This document shows, piece after piece, positions 51,994 to 61,070 of a DNA stretch of 64,000 nucleotides. The DNA is from Rhodospirillaceae bacterium. Lineage in GTDB: Bacteria; Pseudomonadota; Alphaproteobacteria; Rhodospirillales; Rhodospirillaceae. The stretch is taken from the NCBI GenBank assembly GCA_029243545.1, contig JAQWRV010000006.1, positions 186,001 to 250,000 of the forward strand. Reading direction: 5' to 3'. Positions within the stretch are counted from its first letter, which is position 1. Each line of letters begins with the position of its first letter. Under the pieces are notes generated by a model that searched no databases, was not told the DNA's origin, and was given only the letters and a program-made list of their open reading frames with translations. Both the position numbers and the translations under genes were made by a program.

Positions 51994-54066
51994 ATGGCTG
52001 AATTCCTTTTAGAAATATTGTCGGAAGAAATCCCGGCGCGTATGCAAACGCGGGCGGCCGACGATATGAAGCGCCTAATCAAAGAGGGGCTTGAATCTGC
52101 TGGGCTTAGTTATGACCAGTTGAACACCTACGCCGGACCAAGGCGATTGACCGCGGTTGCCGCGGGCCTGCCAGCGTTTCAGCCCGACGTCAGAGATGAA
52201 CGCAAAGGTCCGAATATCGAGGCGCCGGACAAGGCCATACAGGGGTTTCTCAAGGCAAATGGTCTAGCGTTGGCTGGTGAGGCTGAAATTCGCGAATTGC
52301 CGAAAGGTAAATTCTACTTCGCTGTGGTCGAACGAAAGGGTCGGCCCGCCGCCGAAGTGCTTAGAGATATTGTTGAAAATGTTTTCTCATCGTTGCCGTG
52401 GCCTAAATCCATGCGTTGGGCCACAAATGAGTCGCGCTGGGTTCGCCCACTTCATAACATACTATGCATTTTTGATGGCGAGATTGTTCCGGTTTCGTAT
52501 GGAGGTCTAAAAGCAGGCCGAGAGACAGTTGGGCACCGATTCATGGCGCCCGGGCCCATATCTGTCGATGGCTTTTCTGATTATGTCGCAAAACTCGAGC
52601 TCGCCTTTGTACTGATTGAGTCCTCTAAAAGGAAACAACGGATCGAGAACGGAATTTATGATCTGGCGAATGTTGTAGGACTATCGGTGCCGGATGATCC
52701 GGGGTTGTTGGACGAAGTTATGGGGCTCGTTGAATGGCCCGTTCCCTTGCTTGGGACGATTGATGACGCATTCATGGATGTTCCAGCGGAAGTGCTGACC
52801 TCAGCGATGCGCAAACACCAAAAGTATTTTGCGTTGGCAACGGCAAAGGGTAATTTTGCTAATCGTTTTGCCTTGGTTGCCAACATCGAAACACCAGAGG
52901 GCGGCCGCGCTGTAATCGATGGTAATGAGCGCGTCCTAAGGGCCCGTTTGTCTGACGCAAAGTTTTTCTGGGATCAAGATCGCCAGCGCAAGTTGAATAG
53001 CCGTGTCGAGAAATTGAGTGAACGGGTATTTCAAGCGGACCTTGGCACGGTCCTTGATAAAGTTGAGCGCCTTGATCTTCTGGCGGCGCAAATAGCTGAA
53101 CACGTTGAAGGTGCTGAAATCCAAGACGTACGCCGTGCGGCACGCTTATGCAAAGCCGACTTGTCGACCGGAATGGTGGGCGAGTTTCCTGACCTGCAGG
53201 GAATCATGGGCCGGTACTACGCTAAGGGAGATGGTGAATCTGAAAGCGTCTGTGATGCTATCTCCGAGCACTATTCACCGGTGGGACCGTCTGACACCTG
53301 CCCATCAGCGCCGGTAAGCGTGTGTATTGCTCTCGCGGATAAGATAGACACACTTATTGGGTTTTTTGGCATTGAAGAAAAGCCGACTGGCTCTAAAGAC
53401 CCTTACGCGCTGCGCCGGGCAACATTAGGCGTTATTCGCCTTATCTTAGAGAACGGTATTCGTCTTCCGCTGAACGACGTGTTTTCTGCCGCCCACCAGG
53501 CTTTTGGAGCCCGACTGAAAGTTGACGCACTGAATGTTTCAGATGGTCTTCTCTCTTTCATGGCAGATCGATTGAAAGTTCATTTGAAAGAGCAAGGCGT
53601 GGAGCACGATCATGTTTCGGCTGTTTTTGCCGTGGGTAGCGAAGATGATTTGGTACGCTTGGTGGCCAAAGTTTCTGCTCTTCAGAGATTTCTTGGGTCA
53701 GACGATGGTGCCAATTTGCTGACTGCGTATAAGCGAGCAGCGAACATCGTCCGCATTGAGAAAAAGAAAGATGGTAAGTCTTTTACCGCTAAAGATGCGA
53801 GCGACTCTCTGGTCGCCGGTGAAGCAAAAACTCTGGCGTCTGAGTTGACCAAGGTAGAGGTCACTGTCCATAAAGCTGTTGAAAGCGAAGACTATTCAGC
53901 GGCTATGGCTTGCCTATCCACATTGCGCAGCTCCGTCGATGTGTTCTTTGAAAAGGTGACGGTCAATGCAGATGACCCGGGCGAGCGAGAGGCTAATCTA
54001 TCGTTGTTGGCCCGAATCGGGGCGACAATGGATCAGATCTCGGATTTTTCTAAGGTTGAAAGCTAA
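51994..54066 (+). CDS. glyS: Glycyl-tRNA synthetase beta subunit
   Basis: A 690-residue partner of GlyQ needed for tRNA binding. MAEFLLEILSEEIPARMQTR at the start, WPKSMRWATNESRWVRPLHN, FVLIESSKRKQRIENGI, LTSAMRKHQKYFALATAKGN, NERVLRARLSDAKFFWDQDR and DPYALRRATLGVIRLILENG are the conserved blocks. The C-terminal anticodon-binding region with FFEKVTVNADDP is complete. It forms an operon with glyQ. Confidence 0.97.
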   Translation: MAEFLLEILSEEIPARMQTRAADDMKRLIKEGLESAGLSYDQLNTYAGPRRLTAVAAGLPAFQPDVRDERKGPNIEAPDKAIQGFLKANGLALAGEAEIRELPKGKFYFAVVERKGRPAAEVLRDIVENVFSSLPWPKSMRWATNESRWVRPLHNILCIFDGEIVPVSYGGLKAGRETVGHRFMAPGPISVDGFSDYVAKLELAFVLIESSKRKQRIENGIYDLANVVGLSVPDDPGLLDEVMGLVEWPVPLLGTIDDAFMDVPAEVLTSAMRKHQKYFALATAKGNFANRFALVANIETPEGGRAVIDGNERVLRARLSDAKFFWDQDRQRKLNSRVEKLSERVFQADLGTVLDKVERLDLLAAQIAEHVEGAEIQDVRRAARLCKADLSTGMVGEFPDLQGIMGRYYAKGDGESESVCDAISEHYSPVGPSDTCPSAPVSVCIALADKIDTLIGFFGIEEKPTGSKDPYALRRATLGVIRLILENGIRLPLNDVFSAAHQAFGARLKVDALNVSDGLLSFMADRLKVHLKEQGVEHDHVSAVFAVGSEDDLVRLVAKVSALQRFLGSDDGANLLTAYKRAANIVRIEKKKDGKSFTAKDASDSLVAGEAKTLASELTKVEVTVHKAVESEDYSAAMACLSTLRSSVDVFFEKVTVNADDPGEREANLSLLARIGATMDQISDFSKVES

Positions 54067-54164
54067 CTGCCCATAAGCGGTAGGGGGTTACATAGCCTTG
54101 AATCACTCCAGTTTCTTTGAATTCCTTATTTTCAGCTAAAAATTAACTTCCCACGCGGCCTCAT

Positions 54165-54240
54165 TGTAAGTAAGCCTTGCATGTATCACATGTAAGCATA
54201 CCTGAACTTACATTTTAGATTACCTTACAATTATCTTACG
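54165..54240. promoter_or_regulatory. Repeated TGTAAG/CTTACA motifs before the HTH-PPDK gene
   Basis: TGTAAG occurs at 54165-54170 and 54191-54196; its reverse complement CTTACA occurs at 54207-54212 and 54224-54229, and CTTACG at 54235-54240. The inner pair is a perfect inverted repeat with a 10-base spacer. All lie within 90 bases upstream of ATG 54252. They look like operator sites, and the gene product itself carries a helix-turn-helix domain, so autoregulation is possible but not shown. Confidence 0.6.
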
Positions 54241-54251
54241 GGGCTACCGGA

Positions 54252-57140
54252 ATGAAAGATACGGCGCTTGCACAAGCCATCAAGCTGGTCGGTGGGACCG
54301 GTGCTTTGGCAAAGTCCATCAACGTCACGTCTCAGGCTATTAGCCAGTGGGAACGTGTCCCAGCCGAGCGTGTGATCGCTGTTGAGGCGGCAACGGACGG
54401 CCAAGTTACGCGTAGCGACTTGAGACCTGATCTATACCCTGGTGGGGCTAACTCCGCCCAATCTTCGTCGGCTCAATCTGGAAAATGGGTCTACGCTTTT
54501 GGCAACGGCGAAGCAGACGGCCGAGCTGAAATGCGCGATCTGCTCGGCGGCAAGGGTGCTAACCTTGCCGAGATGAGCGCCATAGGTGTTCCAGTTCCAC
54601 CGGGGTTCACGGTGACAACAGATGTATGCACGCATTTCTATGATCACGGTCACGCCTATCCTGACGCGTTGAAGCCTCAGGTTCTGGAAGGCATTACCAA
54701 CATAGAGAAAATAATTGGTGCAAAATTTGGAGATCCAGGAAATCCCCTTCTTGTTTCCGTGAGGTCGGGTGCCCGCGCGTCCATGCCAGGAATGATGGAT
54801 ACGGTTCTTAACCTTGGTTTGAATGACGACACGGTCGAAGGGCTTGCGAAGAACTCCGGTGATGCCCGGTTCGCATACGACAGCTATCGTCGCTTTATCC
54901 AAATGTATTCTGACGTGGTTCTTGGCGTTGATCATTATAGTTTTGAAGAATTGCTGGACCTCGCTAAAGATGACAAAGGCGTTGATCAAGACACGGACCT
55001 AGACGCCGATGACTTGAAGGCGCTTGTCTCTGCATACAAAGGGCTTGTCGAAAACGAACATGGGCAGCCGTTCCCACACAATCCGCAAGATCAATTGTGG
55101 GGAGCTATCGGGGCTGTTTTTGGCAGTTGGATGAACCAGCGGGCCATCACATACCGGTCTTTGCACGATATTCCTGACGCTTGGGGCACAGCGGTCAACA
55201 TTCAGTCCATGGTATTCGGCAATATGGGCGAAGACTGCGCGACCGGTGTTTGCTTCTCCCGCGATCCGTCCACCGGAGAAAACGCGTTTTATGGAGAGTA
55301 CCTTGTCAATGCGCAGGGCGAGGACGTTGTTGCCGGTATTCGTACGCCTCAGCAAATAACCATTGTTGGTAAGGAGGCTCAGTCGTCTGATCTGCTAGCC
55401 ATGGAAGAGTGCATGCCAGACATGTACACCGAATTGGTGGCCGTACGTAATCGCTTGGAGCAGCACTATCGAGACATGCAGGATATGGAGTTCACCATCC
55501 AGAAAGACAAACTCTGGATGCTTCAAACGCGTGCAGGTAAGAGAACAGCAAAGGCGTCACTACGAATAGCAATAGACCTTGCCAAGGACGGTCTAATTAC
55601 TAAGAAAGAAGCGGTGGCGCGTATAGACCCGAAACAATTGGATCAGCTCCTTCATCCAACGCTCGATCCAGACGCCCAGCGTAGGTTGTTCTCGCGGGGT
55701 CTGCCGGCGTCGCCCGGAGCAGCGTCAGGAAAGATTGTTTTTACGTCTGAAGATGCGGAAGACTGGGTCAAGAAAGGTGAGCGTGTCATTCTGGTACGGC
55801 GTGAAACTAGTCCGAATGATATTGGCGGCATGCATGTGGCAGAAGGCATTCTAACCACGCGAGGTGGTATGACGAGTCATGCGGCGGTTGTGGCGCGTGG
55901 TATGGGAACGCCGTGTGTCTCTGGTGCTGGTGAAATTCAGGTCGACATAAAAGAAAAATTTCTTCGTGTCCGCGACCAGATACTTCATGAGAGCGATATC
56001 CTCACACTCGACGGTGCCACCGGCGAAATCTTCGTTGGCCAGGTGGCGACAATCGAGCCCGAAATGACGGGTGATTTCGGAACGTTGATGACCTGGGCCG
56101 ACGAAATTCGGACGCTTAAGGTGCGTACTAACGCGGAAACGCCAATCGATGTTGAAACAGCGCGGAAATTTGGTGCTGAGGGCATTGGCTTATGCCGGAC
56201 AGAGCACATGTTCTTTGATCCGGAGCGCATCATCAGTATGCGCCAGATGATTTTGGCAGTGGATGAGGGCGGGAGAACGGCGGCCCTTAATCGCCTATTG
56301 CCGCACCAGAGAACGGATTTTCTAAAGCTCTTTCAGATAATGGACGGTCTCCCCGTTACCATCCGGTTACTGGACCCGCCACTTCACGAATTTCTTCCGC
56401 ACAGCGATGCGGAAATAGCCGAAGTTGCTTCTGCTGCAGGCGTATCCGTAGAGACCGTAAGAAATGCCCGAAACCGGCTGAACGAGCTCAATCCAATGCT
56501 GGGGCATCGTGGGTGCCGACTTGGTGTTACTTATCCTGAGATTTACGCCATGCAGGCACGGGCAATATTCGAAGCAGCTACCCAAGCGGTGTCAGAAGGA
56601 ATCAGTGTAATACCCGAGGTCATGATCCCTTTGGTGGGTACCAAGAGCGAACTCGACTTTATGAAAGCCGTTGTCGATGAAACAGCGGCGTCCGTGGAAG
56701 CCGTAACAAACACGCGAATTCAATACGCCGTCGGCACGATGATCGAATTGCCGCGCGCCGCGCTACGGGCGGGTGAAATAGCTGAGTCAGCAGAATTCCT
56801 GAGTTTTGGCACCAATGATCTTACGCAAACTACTTTGGGTATGTCGCGGGATGACTGTGCGCCGGTTTTGGAAGTTTATATGGCGAAAGGCATTTATCCC
56901 CGGGACCCGTTTGCGACGTTGGATCGAGAGGGTGTTGGTGAACTCATTAAGATCGCGTCTGAGCGGGGCCGTGAAACCAAGAACAATATTAAGCTTGGTA
57001 TTTGTGGTGAGCACGGCGGGGATCCCGACTCAATCGCTTTCTGTAGAGAAATTGGCTTGGACTATGTGTCTTGTTCGCCCTACCGGGTACCTGTGGCGCG
57101 GTTGGCTGCAGCGCAAGCTGAGCTTAGTCAGAATGTGTAG
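54252..57140 (+). CDS. ppdK: Pyruvate phosphate dikinase with an N-terminal helix-turn-helix domain
   Basis: A 962-residue frame. Residues about 78-962 are a complete pyruvate phosphate dikinase (interconverts pyruvate and PEP with ATP and phosphate): KWVYAFGNGEADGRAEMRDL, LLGGKGANLAEMSAIGVPVP, SVRSGARASMPGMMDTVLNL, the phospho-His motif GGMTSHAAVVARGMGTPCVS (His near 542), and the C-terminal LGICGEHGGDPDSIAFC with the catalytic Cys. Residues 1-63 are extra: LAQAIKLVGGTGALAKSINV and TSQAISQWERVPAERVIAVE with LRPDLYPG form a YdaS/Cro-type DNA-binding domain, joined by a Ser/Gln/Ala linker. No ATG, GTG or TTG lies in frame between the HTH core and the PPDK domain except a TTG at 54420, so translation from 54252 through both domains is the simplest reading. 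Confidence 0.9.
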   Translation: MKDTALAQAIKLVGGTGALAKSINVTSQAISQWERVPAERVIAVEAATDGQVTRSDLRPDLYPGGANSAQSSSAQSGKWVYAFGNGEADGRAEMRDLLGGKGANLAEMSAIGVPVPPGFTVTTDVCTHFYDHGHAYPDALKPQVLEGITNIEKIIGAKFGDPGNPLLVSVRSGARASMPGMMDTVLNLGLNDDTVEGLAKNSGDARFAYDSYRRFIQMYSDVVLGVDHYSFEELLDLAKDDKGVDQDTDLDADDLKALVSAYKGLVENEHGQPFPHNPQDQLWGAIGAVFGSWMNQRAITYRSLHDIPDAWGTAVNIQSMVFGNMGEDCATGVCFSRDPSTGENAFYGEYLVNAQGEDVVAGIRTPQQITIVGKEAQSSDLLAMEECMPDMYTELVAVRNRLEQHYRDMQDMEFTIQKDKLWMLQTRAGKRTAKASLRIAIDLAKDGLITKKEAVARIDPKQLDQLLHPTLDPDAQRRLFSRGLPASPGAASGKIVFTSEDAEDWVKKGERVILVRRETSPNDIGGMHVAEGILTTRGGMTSHAAVVARGMGTPCVSGAGEIQVDIKEKFLRVRDQILHESDILTLDGATGEIFVGQVATIEPEMTGDFGTLMTWADEIRTLKVRTNAETPIDVETARKFGAEGIGLCRTEHMFFDPERIISMRQMILAVDEGGRTAALNRLLPHQRTDFLKLFQIMDGLPVTIRLLDPPLHEFLPHSDAEIAEVASAAGVSVETVRNARNRLNELNPMLGHRGCRLGVTYPEIYAMQARAIFEAATQAVSEGISVIPEVMIPLVGTKSELDFMKAVVDETAASVEAVTNTRIQYAVGTMIELPRAALRAGEIAESAEFLSFGTNDLTQTTLGMSRDDCAPVLEVYMAKGIYPRDPFATLDREGVGELIKIASERGRETKNNIKLGICGEHGGDPDSIAFCREIGLDYVSCSPYRVPVARLAAAQAELSQNV

Positions 57141-57146
57141 CTACAA

Positions 57147-57905
57147 CTATGGTGATGTCGCATATTCGTCGGTGTAAACACCTATGGGCCGGTTGAGATA
57201 GCGGTCGCCGTCCGTCAACGAAAGGACCAGTGCTGCAAAATCGGCGTAGCTAAGGATGCTGGACGGATTCGGCGTTGGGACACCGTCCGCAATTTTGAGA
57301 TTGTCCTTTGCCGGTTGGTCAACGAAACCGCGGGGGCGAAGGATGACATATTCTAAGTCACTGTTAGTGACGATTTTCTCCATACGCTGCATGTCTTGAT
57401 ACAGTCCCCGTTTGAGCCAAACGAAGTTCTCCGCAAAGCTCCCTGTAGTTTTCTTGTCGTCCGGGATCATTTCGGTGCCGCCTGAACTTGTGACGATTAG
57501 ACGCGTATTTCCTTTTCGTCGCATAGCTGTAATCAGGCTTGCTGTACCAACAGAATAGAGGTCAACGGACGTGACCTCTTTGCCGGGTACATGGCTGGGA
57601 CCAACAAGAGAAATCACGACCTCATCCCCGTCTAACGCATTTGCGAGAGACCCGACGTTGTATACGTCACCTTTAATGGCAGTAAAATTGGGATGATCTA
57701 TTTTTATTTTCTCCGGAGACCGGGCTAGCCCAACGACGCGGCGGCCCTCTGCGAGACCCTGAATGATAATTTCAGGAGCTGATCTCGCCGTGGCACCGAC
57801 AACGATAATGGGAGATAAATGGTCCTCAGAATTGCTAGACGTGTTTGGTGCTAGCAATGCTAACATAATGCCAAAGACAAGACATCCTGATTTGTAGTGC
57901 GTCAT
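57147..57905 (-). CDS. NmrA-like NAD(P)-binding protein with N-terminal hydrophobic segment
   Basis: A 252-residue atypical SDR. After a hydrophobic N-terminus (CLVFGIMLALLAPNTSSNSE) the fold starts at IIVVGATARSAPEIIIQGLA, with a variant cofactor loop, then VVGLARSPEKI, TAIKGDVYNVGSLANALDG, LIVTSSGGTEMIPDD and a C-terminal YVILRPRGFVDQPA. The N-terminal segment suggests export or a membrane anchor, which is odd for a nucleotide-dependent protein; an internal start near residue 30 would remove it, but no suitable codon is obvious. It lies six bases downstream of ygfZ. Confidence 0.75.
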   Translation of the reverse strand: MTHYKSGCLVFGIMLALLAPNTSSNSEDHLSPIIVVGATARSAPEIIIQGLAEGRRVVGLARSPEKIKIDHPNFTAIKGDVYNVGSLANALDGDEVVISLVGPSHVPGKEVTSVDLYSVGTASLITAMRRKGNTRLIVTSSGGTEMIPDDKKTTGSFAENFVWLKRGLYQDMQRMEKIVTNSDLEYVILRPRGFVDQPAKDNLKIADGVPTPNPSSILSYADFAALVLSLTDGDRYLNRPIGVYTDEYATSP

Positions 57906-57911
57906 TAAAAC

Positions 57912-58820
57912 CTATGCTCCAGAAAGGCTAGGCAATTTCATCCACGGTGGCGGCACCGGCGTTATTTTTGAGTCGCCCGCAGTCAGTACTCCATCTTCAG
58001 CCGATTGCCATGGTCCAAGCCGAACGAGGGCGAGCCCATAACCGCTAACGGATGATTTCATTTCTCCGGCGTGTTTCCCAGCGGCCGTCAAAGCGGCGCC
58101 AGGTGGCGGTGACGCGCCTTCTATTTTTACCGGCAGCAACCGTTTTTTGATTAAGGCCCGGTAGTGGGTACGCGCAGTGAGTTCTTGTCCGATGTAACAC
58201 CCCTTATCGAAATCGACACCACCAAGCTCGTCAAAGCCATTCTCAAGCAGCAGTGCTTTTTCAACTTCCATGTCCTGACTACCATCAGGTAAGCCTAAAA
58301 TAATACGATGCGACGCGTATGCCGCTGACGGCGTCTGGTGACAGCCTACTGCCTCAGTGAGTGGTTCTAATGCTGCACGAGACCCAATTAATCGTATACC
58401 GGCATCTTCCAGGCGGGGGTCGACGAGTAGGAGCGCGCCCTCAATATTCGTAGAGGCGCCAGCCTTCAATTCAAGCCCGAAGTTTTCCGCCACACCTTCG
58501 CCCCATGCTGCGGCAACATCAGCGCCTTCTGAAGCTTCGATGGTCACTTTGGCCCTTAGTTTATAACGGCTAAGTCGAGCCACGAGGTCGTCACGGCGGC
58601 TCTTCTCGCAGTCCAGAATGTAATGGTCAGCGGTCTTCGCTATCATGAATTCGTGGAGGAATTTTCCTTGTGGGGTCAAAAAGGCGGCCCAAATTGCATG
58701 GGACTCGCTAACGCGTGTGACATCGTTAGAGACCAAGCCTTGTAGAAATTCCGCAGCATCCTTGCCGGAAACTGAGATGACACCACGGTTTTCTAGGAAA
58801 CAGGTAGGGTTAGAAGCCAT
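57912..58820 (-). CDS. ygfZ: YgfZ/GcvT-domain folate-binding protein (Fe-S cluster assembly)
   Basis: A 302-residue protein related to the aminomethyltransferase GcvT. The diagnostic YgfZ motif appears as FDKGCYIGQELTARTHYRAL. The N-terminal region FLENRGVISVSGKDAAEFLQ, GLVSNDVTRVSESHAIWAAF and LTPQGKFLHEFMIAK is typical. YgfZ binds tetrahydrofolate and helps maturation or repair of certain Fe-S enzymes such as MiaB. Radical SAM enzymes are plausible clients. It is divergent from the glycosyltransferase gene at 58947. Confidence 0.93.
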   Translation of the reverse strand: MASNPTCFLENRGVISVSGKDAAEFLQGLVSNDVTRVSESHAIWAAFLTPQGKFLHEFMIAKTADHYILDCEKSRRDDLVARLSRYKLRAKVTIEASEGADVAAAWGEGVAENFGLELKAGASTNIEGALLLVDPRLEDAGIRLIGSRAALEPLTEAVGCHQTPSAAYASHRIILGLPDGSQDMEVEKALLLENGFDELGGVDFDKGCYIGQELTARTHYRALIKKRLLPVKIEGASPPPGAALTAAGKHAGEMKSSVSGYGLALVRLGPWQSAEDGVLTAGDSKITPVPPPWMKLPSLSGA

Positions 58821-58946
58821 GGGCGCTAAGATAAATCGCTGAGGTCGGCAAAAGTCATGTTCTGGAATGTAGTCGTCCCTGAGGGTAGAGCAAGCCTTGC
58901 CTGTTTACGTGGCACTTTTTCGTCCAGGGGGCTATAAACCGCACCC

Positions 58947-60041
58947 ATGAATATCGTGATGTTTGACGACTCCATTCCCTATGACGGCTTTACTGCGGCG
59001 ACTAAGCCGCTGGGTGGGGCAGAGAAGGCGTTTGCATCTCTTGCCGGCGCATTGGCTAAATCAGGCCATTCGGTCACCGTCATCAACAAATGTAAGCATG
59101 CATTAATGGCTGAGGGTGCTCGGTGGCGACCGTTAGATAGCGGCAATCGGCCTGCCGAAGCGGATGTGTTGATTGCGCTCAGAAATCCTGACCTCCTCGG
59201 CGGTGTGCGCCGTGTTGACACTCGTATTCTTTGGGTCGTTGGTGACCCTAAATACCTCGGTAATGCTCAAAATGCCGATTTGCTCGCCTCTTACGCTCCG
59301 CGTCTTCTATTTCTCACGGAGCACCAGGCGGCGGTCTATGGCGGGCGCTTATCAGCTGTGGTGACGCCTCCTGGTGTCAACAAGGCCTTTTTCCCTGAGC
59401 GCAAAGATATCAATCCGTATCCAGATGCAAACCATCCGGCAATTCCTCTGGATGAGCCAGAAAAGGAAGAAGAGCCCGAGGGGCCACCACCACCGCATGC
59501 GATTGTTACTACACACCCGCTGCATGGACTGAGCAACATTCTGGAATTGTGGCGCGACCGTATCCACACCGTTCTTCCTGAGGCTAAGTTAACTGTGTAC
59601 TCCGCCGTCCTTACAAAAGGCCTAGCCGACGATGAAGTGCCAGAGGCTATTGGCCCGGTGCTTGATCTTGTTAAGTCTTGTGCGGAGTTCAATGTGGAGG
59701 TCTCCGCACCAAAGGGTGATAGGGCAATGGCTGATGCGTATCGCCAGTCTCGTGTGCATCTCTATCCTGGTCATGCAAAGGATTATGTATGTTGGACACT
59801 ACGCGATAGTCAGGCCGCAGGAGTCCCAGCAGTAACGCGGAGTCTTGGTGGCGTTGAAAACGTCGTTGAAAATGGAACGACGGGCTTTATTGTTCCGGAC
59901 GATGATGCTTTCGCTAATGTTGCATTGCAGCTTTTGACAGATGACGGCGTTTATACGTCGTTTCACAATGCAGCTGCTGCCGTTGAACGTCGTAAGACTT
60001 GGTCAACAGCAGCCGATATTGTCGCTCAGATGTGGCTGTAG
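58947..60041 (+). CDS. Glycosyltransferase, GT-B type (group 1)
   Basis: A 364-residue protein. The N-terminal TKPLGGAEKAFASLAGALAK with SGHSVTVINKCK is the acceptor-side Rossmann start, and the C-terminal RQSRVHLYPGHAKDYVCWTL, RDSQAAGVPAVTRSLGGVEN and VVENGTTGFIVPDDDAFANV the donor-side signature (ExxAxGxPVV-like). A Pro- and Glu-rich insertion (PEKEEEPEGPPPPH) lies in the linker. The sugar and acceptor are unknown. It begins a run of three glycosyltransferases and AsnB, likely an envelope glycan operon. Confidence 0.88.
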   Translation: MNIVMFDDSIPYDGFTAATKPLGGAEKAFASLAGALAKSGHSVTVINKCKHALMAEGARWRPLDSGNRPAEADVLIALRNPDLLGGVRRVDTRILWVVGDPKYLGNAQNADLLASYAPRLLFLTEHQAAVYGGRLSAVVTPPGVNKAFFPERKDINPYPDANHPAIPLDEPEKEEEPEGPPPPHAIVTTHPLHGLSNILELWRDRIHTVLPEAKLTVYSAVLTKGLADDEVPEAIGPVLDLVKSCAEFNVEVSAPKGDRAMADAYRQSRVHLYPGHAKDYVCWTLRDSQAAGVPAVTRSLGGVENVVENGTTGFIVPDDDAFANVALQLLTDDGVYTSFHNAAAAVERRKTWSTAADIVAQMWL

Positions 60042-60059
60042 AGTTTTAAATTAGTTTTC

Positions 60060-60965
60060 ATGCGTATTCTATTCATCACCGCGACTAGAATAGGTGATGC
60101 GGTGATATCAACTGGGCTTCTGCGCCATCTTGTAAGCCGTTACCCCGGAGCAGAAATTACGATCGCGTGCGGCCCACTTGCCCAGAGCCTTTTCGCTGCG
60201 GTGCCCGGACTTAAAGAAATAATCGTCCTAGAGAAAAAACCCATTGGCGCACATTGGCCTTCATTGTGGTCGAAAGTCGTTCCGACACGTTGGGATCTTA
60301 TCGTCGACCTCCGTCGCTCCTTGATCTCCTATCTTGTTGCCACAAAAAAGAGAGCGCGTCTTGGGCCGGATGACCGGCGCTTACACCGAGTTGAATTTCT
60401 CAGTACGTTGTTTGAACTTGATCTACCCAGCACCCCGAAAATTTGGACGACGACAGCACATCAAGAAAAAGCTCAAGAACTCGCACCTGAAGAGTCTCCC
60501 TTCATAGCTCTGGCACCCATTGCTGCGCGTTCCGATAAAACATGGCCATTGGATCATTTTGTCACCTTGATTCAGCGCCTCACACGAAGTGACGGCATTT
60601 TGCCAAAAGCCAACGCTATGGTGATCGGGGCTGAACAGGACCGTGCCCGTCTCGAGGAATTTGCATCAAAATTAGATGCTGAGCATTTGCCCGGTCTCAT
60701 TGGCTGTCCGGATTTGTTGACGGTCTATTCTGTTCTCGCACGGGCATCACTGGTCATCGCTAACGATTCTGGCATTGGACATCTGGCCGCCGCAACTGGC
60801 CGCCCAACGGCTAGCCTCTTCGGGCCAACACAACCCGATCTGTATAGGCCTTGGGGTAAGAGTGTGGCTGTCGCGCAGGCGCCGCTGAATGAAAAAGACC
60901 GGAAAATGAAGGATCTGACTGTGGGGACTGTTTTCGAAGCCATTGAGACCATTTTGAATTCATAG
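60060..60965 (+). CDS. Glycosyltransferase family 9 (heptosyltransferase-like)
   Basis: A 301-residue GT-B enzyme. MRILFITATRIGDAVISTGL with LRHLVSRYPGAEITIACGPL at the N-terminus and IANDSGIGHLAAATGRPTAS with LFGPTQPDLYRPWG at the C-terminus are the hallmark of ADP-heptose:LPS heptosyltransferases (WaaC/WaaF family). The central FIALAPIAARSDKTWPLDHF fits the nucleotide site. It probably adds a sugar to LPS core. It follows the first glycosyltransferase by 18 bases. Confidence 0.9.
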   Translation: MRILFITATRIGDAVISTGLLRHLVSRYPGAEITIACGPLAQSLFAAVPGLKEIIVLEKKPIGAHWPSLWSKVVPTRWDLIVDLRRSLISYLVATKKRARLGPDDRRLHRVEFLSTLFELDLPSTPKIWTTTAHQEKAQELAPEESPFIALAPIAARSDKTWPLDHFVTLIQRLTRSDGILPKANAMVIGAEQDRARLEEFASKLDAEHLPGLIGCPDLLTVYSVLARASLVIANDSGIGHLAAATGRPTASLFGPTQPDLYRPWGKSVAVAQAPLNEKDRKMKDLTVGTVFEAIETILNS

Positions 60966-61070
60966 GCTATACCCTGTTATAAGATTTCTAATGATTACCG
61001 ATACCGGCAGTTTTCCCAGGAAACAACGCTGTCAGGTTTTATCGGGTGAGGGGAATGGTATGGTCGATAT

